A stretch of 64,000 nucleotides of DNA from Mugil cephalus (lineage: Eukaryota > Chordata > Actinopteri > Mugiliformes > Mugilidae). Positions 59,219 to 64,000 of the stretch are shown here, piece after piece. The stretch is taken from positions 8,248,379 through 8,312,378 of the forward strand of contig NC_061776.1 in the NCBI RefSeq assembly GCF_022458985.1. Direction: 5' to 3'. The notes beneath the pieces are model-generated. The model saw nothing but the letters and a program-made list of their open reading frames with translations, did no database searches and was not told where the DNA came from. The position numbers and the translations under genes were made by a program. Positions within the stretch are counted from its first letter, which is position 1. Each line of letters opens with the position of its first letter.

Positions 59219-60402
59219 CATCGATCTGCTTTGGGCTCAGTTTACCTACAGGTAGAAAGACAAAAACACAAAGCTACAGAAATATCATCACTTTGTCTCC
59301 AGCTCCGATTGACACAAATGGGGCATAATTTCTGGGATGAATAAAAGCTTCCACCACATTCACAGTGTGATCTGTTTGTTACCGAGTGGAACTTTCTTCA
59401 TCTCCTCCATGGATTTGGGGTCACAGATGAGCTTCAGAAGAGACTGGATCTTCACATCCAATTTGGAGGACAATGAGAACACCAGAGTCAATTCAATCAA
59501 AGCTTCTGATAAATACTGAGGAGTCACAGACATTTCATACCTTTTCATTTGTGTTGTGGTCTATTAATACCATCTCATATTGTCTGTCTTTTTCCTTAAA
59601 TTCCTCCCGGTCCTCCCACTTGTTCTTGGTCTTGTCCAAAAACCTGTAGTAAAACAAACAATTAGCATAATTTAACTGAGCGCACTTCTACAAAACGTAT
59701 GTGGAAATCTTTTTAGTCAGTTACGAATAACTCTCACTTTTCCTCGAAGCCCTTTTTGGCATCCTGCAGTTGTTCACCATAGTCCTTGCACCAGTATCGA
59801 CCATCGTCTCCCACTGCAGACACAATAAATAAAATAAATTAAACCAGTTCAAAGAGTGGTTCAGTTTAGAGAAAGGGATTTGTTCTATACATTCCTTCAC
59901 ATGGAAAACTTTCAATATATTAAATATAAATACAGTCACCTTTTCCATATTTCATCCACACACTATAACTCTTGGAGTCTTCATCTAGCAACTGGATCTG
60001 ATAAAATTTGTTGCTGTTTTCCTGAATGTTTGTCTGAAACAGAACAGAAACTGTTCGCTGCAAGTCTAAAAGATCAATATCTCAGCACTGCACAATGAAA
60101 TGTTCACACAAGCTTTTATTTCTTTAGAAAGAGCCCAGGAGCAGCACTATTATCTATGAAGTTGAAGATGTTTGGTTATTGCAGCGGTTTACCAAAAAGC
60201 ACTGACGTCACAATTATATCATAAATACAGGCCTAAAGCTATTTAATTCAAATCAGAAGGAAGATGTAAGAATTATAACCATTTCTTTAGACAGTGAATT
60301 TATGTGAAACCACCATAATGCATCATGTTGTAGGGATGTTCAGAAAAAGTTTGTTAAATCATTTTACAAAGAATAATGTGTAAATCTCTGAGCCACTGGG
60401 AA

Positions 60403-60471
60403 TAAAATAAAATAAAATAAAATAAAATAAAATAAAATAAAATAAAATAAAATAAAATAAAATAAAATAAA
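60403..60471. repeat. (AAAAT)n microsatellite
   Basis: About thirteen AATAAA-type pentanucleotide units, in the intron of PARP2-like copy 3. Confidence 0.95.
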
Positions 60472-61099
60472 AGCAGAAATACTTTTTCTCCTCTATTAGA
60501 CATTCTTAAAATAAAGCAGTGATCCTGGCTGAGGTACAACAGATAACGTTTATAAGGTTAAATGTCAGGACTTAAGTCAACTAACCTGGTTCAGCATCAC
60601 GTCATAGACGTCGTTTCCTTCAGTGTAAACATGAGCCTGAAAGACAAAAATGAGTTGAATGAATGAAGACAACTGTTCCTGATCATATTTACTTGTATAG
60701 TTTTTATTTTCTGACTTACATGAAGTTTAATTTGTTGTTTTAACTGAAAAAAATGATTAAATAAAAACACACACTGAAAACACAAGTGACAGACTGATGT
60801 CAAAGAAAATAAATGAATTAGGAACAATGGTTTCCACTAATAATTAAGAATAAAAACATCTCTTGTAACCGACTCGATCACAACAGGCCGCACTGAAGAG
60901 AAGGAATTGTAGTAAAATATCAGCTCCTATAATCATGCAAAGACTTGATCTGTGTGATATACAAACCGCAAAAACCTGTGGATACACACACCACCCCCCT
61001 GGACAATAACCACCCAACCTACCTACCTCCTCCTACCTCCCTTTCAGCACCTTAGACAGCATAAGCCTCTGAGCCACGTCTGTACCTTTAAAATGTCTG

Positions 61100-61320
61100 A
61101 AAATGTTTTTTTTTTTTTTTATTTTATGTTGCAACTTATTTTATATTTCATATTTATTCTGTTTATTGCACTACCTCCTTAGTTACAGCATTTATTTATT
61201 TTGTACATTTTAAATTTTTCTTTTGTTTTGTTGTGCACGGTAGCTCTGCGGGAGCACCCCTCAAATTTCATTGTACAACTGTATAATAACAATAAAGACT
61301 ATTCTATTGTTCAAACTAAT
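61100..61320 (+). mobile_element. Fish retroelement-tail-like repeat
   Basis: The segment 'tgtgcacggtagctctgcgggagcacccctcaaatttcattgtacaactgtataat' with a following AATAAAG is a very common fish interspersed repeat tail (non-LTR type by its A-rich end). It lies inside intron 4 of PARP2-like copy 3. Confidence 0.6.
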
Positions 61321-61424
61321 GTTTGAAAAGATTAAAGAAAGTGGAAATGTTTTTTCTCTGTTTTTCAAAACTTATATTCGTAATATATAAGTTATGTTAT
61401 ATAATATAATATAACTCTGGATAA

Positions 61425-61960
61425 TTATTCAATTCAATTCAATTTAATAAAGTTTTCAACTTTATTGGTTCTGAAGGCAGTTCGGTTCGACAGCAGTAAG
61501 TGGTGCCCATGTCTACATAGACAGCAGCCAACACTCCCCCTTCAACAGTAATAACACAAACCACACTGTCAGAGATGACGTGCCGGGTTCCTCCTACGTC
61601 TCCCAAGAATGCACAGCCGCTGGGTGCGTTAACAGGAAATGAACAATAATGTAAAAGTACTTATTTAAAAGTGCCTCTATTAGCAATCGGGTTCATTCTC
61701 ACATAAAGGTTTTTAGATTTAAAAGCCTAATAGCAGAGGGGATAAAAGATCTGGAATAATGATTTGTTTTCCTAGATGGAGCTTTAAAACACTTTCATGA
61801 GGACATGAGCTGAATAGTCTAAAACTGGTTTATAGTGGATGAACTGGTCCACGCAGAGCTTGTGAAATAAGAGGCTACACTGGTGGAAGTATTTCCTCCT
61901 CTACTCTAGTAAATCAGTATTATTGTGTAATCACTCCCTACATATAGAACAGACTAGTCA
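61425..61960. mobile_element. Non-LTR retroelement fragment
   Basis: Begins with the 'attcaattcaattcaatttaat' tail-like run and 'tttattggttctgaaggcagtt'. It continues with blocks ('aagcctaatagcagaggggataaaagatctgg', 'ctggtccacgcagagct') frequent in fish LINE 3' regions, in reverse. Intronic to PARP2-like copy 3. Confidence 0.5.
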
Positions 61961-62539
61961 GCTTTTTCCTCGGGAGTTTAACTTGAGGGTCTGTTCTTAA
62001 CCTCAACCACAGCTGATAGAAATAATTTAACATCTGTCGTGGACAGAGATGTTTTACCTTTCCGAGCTTGGCTTCATATTGTTTTCTGGTCTTCTTTTCC
62101 ATCTTCACATCGTCTGTTTGACATATAAAGATCAGAAACATTAAACTAGTGAGGTACAGTTTCTTTCCACCTACAAAAACCCAGGACCTTAAAAATATTA
62201 TTTTTAAAACTTTCTGTGCTTAATACACCACTGACTCCTCTGTGTGACGATCTGACATATAATATACAACATATGAGATCCACCTTGCCTTTTTTTCCTC
62301 TAGTTGTTCTCTTCCTTTTCTTAGCTGCAGGTTGCTCTTCTGCCTCCTTCTCTTCCTCTTTGACTTGAACCGGTTTCTCATCCTGAAGCGCCATGTCCCC
62401 AGTGTCACTCAAACTCTCTGAACAAGAGGAGAGAGCAGAGGGAACTTTTTGAATATTACCCAAAGGATACCCAACAAAAACTATAACACAATGAATAATC
62501 AACATTGTTTTTAATTAAATGCTGAATAAGCTGCACTGA

Positions 62540-62870
62540 TAAGAAAGTACAGCTTTGCCCTTCACAACGTCTGTTTAACATATAAAGATCAGAAACATTA
62601 AACTAGAGAGATACAGATTCTTTCCACCGACATAAACTCATGACCTTTTAAAAAACATTCTGCTGTTTGTTCACTACTGACTCCTCTTTGTAATGATCTT
62701 AAATATTGTTTCCAACATGTTGGATCCACCTTACCGTCACTTTCTCTTTCTCCTCTGGACATTTCTTCAGGTTTTGTCTGACTCCTGCTTTGTCCTCTCC
62801 TTCTCTGAGCTGCAGGTCACTCTTCTGCCTCCTGCATTTCCTCTCTGATTTTATTCAGTTGTATATATGG
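62540..62870 (-). pseudogene. PARP2-like fragment 4 (exons 3-4)
   Basis: Upstream of copy 3 on the same strand. The block at 62553-62620 ('ttgcccttcacaacgtctgtttaacatataaagatcagaaacattaaact') repeats the exon 4/intron 3 boundary at 62101-62150. The block 62725-62870 is a decayed exon 3 ('gagctgcaggtcactcttctgcctcctgcatttcctct' beside 'tagctgcaggttgctcttctgcctccttctcttcctct' at 62318-62360). Frames are broken. Confidence 0.6.
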
Positions 62871-64000
62871 GTGTGTGTATGTATATGGTCTTGTTTGTGT
62901 GAGTGCAGGCGTCAGAGGCACATTTTGTTGTGGTGTTTATCACTATGCAATGACAACAAAGGTCAAATAGATCCACATTGTTTTTAATTAACTACTAAAT
63001 AAGATGCACTGACAAAAAAAAAAGGAGATGAGATGACAGCAAACACAAAATGTGAAAGATAAAATCAAAATGTGGGATACAATGACTGAAACATAATTAG
63101 ACACATAAAAAACACACCCGGTTTAGACTTGCAAATTTTCCTTTTATACTTAGACTTGATATTCGTTAATGATTCACAAGGGAAATGGCTTGGTCAAAGT
63201 CCACAAGCCCATTGTAACAATCACAAACACACACATTTTTTTTACTACTTTCCTGTTTCTGTTATAGAATAGAATACAAAAATGTAAAAGATAAAACCAA
63301 AACTTTTTTTTTTTTTCATTTTTGTCATAACTTAATGTTTCAATGATCATCAAAGAAATTTAAGTATGAGACAAAGATAACACAAGTAAACACAAAATGG
63401 AGTTTTTTTTTTTAACAAAGGTTTTATTAGTAAGGTAATGCAAACACTTTTCCACACATGCTCCTGATAGACAAAGTTTTTGCCCTGCTGTTAAAATATA
63501 ACTAAACTGTGGTTTATCACACCTGAATTCAGTTTCTTCGGCCACACCCAGGCCAGATTACTGCCACGCTGTTCTAAAACAAGAAATCACTTAAACAGGA
63601 CCTGCCTGACAAAGTGAAGTGGACAAAAAGATCCTCAAAAGACATCATGCTGAGATCCAAAGAAATTCAAGAACAAATAGCCCCTTTCACATAAAGGATT
63701 TTATCGGCTCGTCGATGTGAACATGAATGCCGCGTTGACCCGCTAATTTACACAATGACATTGATGTAGCTGCCTGTCACATTTTGATTCTGTCACTGGA
63801 CGTCTTGTCAGACTGTATCATTGTAGAAGCTCCAGGGCTGCAAGCAGCTCAAAAAAGACTAAATTTTGGTTTACTCCCATAAAGACTGATCCCTGAAGGG
63901 CAGAGATTTTAGTCCATTTTTTCAATCAAACAAATCAAATGTGTTGTTACATGATCGTTAATGGAAGCACATAGGTGAATTAGCCTTGCTTCATGTTCAA
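62871..64000. other. Intergenic, no gene recognised
   Basis: AT-rich with T/A homopolymers at 63304-63317 and 63403-63412. The ORF at 63360-63545 has no recognised domain. Confidence 0.5.

Larger units (their letters stand above)
59219..62417 (-). pseudogene. Diverged inverted PARP2-like copy 3 (linker, WGR, partial regulatory domain)
   Basis: Exons on the minus strand match PARP2 exons 3-10: 62285-62417, 62058-62102, 60586-60636, 59940-60033, 59738-59813, 59541-59643, 59383-about 59464, 59219-59245 (cut by gap). Exon 5 is nearly unchanged ([17 protein letters not shown]), but the WGR exons are strongly diverged while open and correctly spliced: VWMKYGK replaces VWMRWGR and VGDDGRYWCKDYG replaces [14 protein letters not shown]. 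Exon 4 is 15 bp shorter, in frame. Exon 9 has lost its acceptor and first 45 or so bases (intron fused to tcctccaaattgg), and an internal 24-30 bp is gone, so splicing through it should fail. No WWE exon lies in the window upstream and no catalytic exon is visible. It is probably a decaying paralogue; a gene ending before exon 9 is possible. Confidence 0.75.

Noticed and set aside
58544..59344. Long X-filled ORFs across the second gap
   Set aside because: Same artefact of 500 N.
60354..60539. Repetitive FILFY-type ORF
   Set aside because: Translation of the AAAAT microsatellite.

Overview
The window is vertebrate nuclear DNA, most likely from a ray-finned (teleost) fish. It has many short coding exons with GT/AG introns, Tc1/mariner, hAT and LINE relics of the kind common in fish, fish-type Ig receptors, and three clear vertebrate genes. 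Two runs of exactly 500 N (27591-28090 and 58719-59218) are assembly gaps of unknown true size. Several stretches (about 22.5-24 kb, 26.7-27.6 kb, 34-40 kb, 46-58.7 kb) carry dense single-base indels relative to their own repeats, as expected from poorly polished long-read sequence or old decay.

Left part (1-20 kb). After Tc1-like debris (0.5-3.9 kb) come SDR39U1 (5527-7625, +; six exons, mitochondrial epimerase-family protein), METTL17 (9078-13227, -; mitochondrial ribosome assembly factor with an SAM motif and conserved cysteines) and PARP2 (13828-19788, +; 17 exons). METTL17 and PARP2 are head to head over about 600 bp that contains RFX- and NRF1-like sites. The PARP2 model carries an N-terminal WWE domain that mammalian PARP2 lacks, followed by a basic linker, WGR domain, helical regulatory domain and ART catalytic domain with an intact H-Y-E triad.

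Middle part (20-45 kb). A Penelope-like retroelement tail precedes a second, near-identical but partial PARP2 copy (23890-26720). It keeps exons 5-13 and stops inside exon 14, where it joins the same retroelement tail again. After the first gap lies a cluster of CD48/SLAM-family-like Ig receptor copies in both orientations (28.7-40.8 kb). Most have broken frames. At least two cytoplasmic ending types are visible: long tails with ITIM-like motifs, and short tails ending just after the membrane helix. LINE, mariner-like and hAT (ZBED5-like) relics follow.

Right part (45.6-64 kb). A large endogenous retrovirus lies on the minus strand. It has a 1161-bp 3' LTR candidate with TGTTAG/CTAACA ends (45586-46746) and at least 12 kb of internal sequence with recognisable reverse transcriptase, integrase-like and glycoprotein-like pieces, all frame-broken, cut by the second gap. 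Beyond the gap is a third, inverted and much more diverged PARP2-like copy (59219-62417, -) with WGR-type exons but a damaged exon 9, and a fourth exon-3/4 fragment (62540-62870). PARP2 material thus occurs four times in 64 kb, but only the first copy has a visible catalytic domain.
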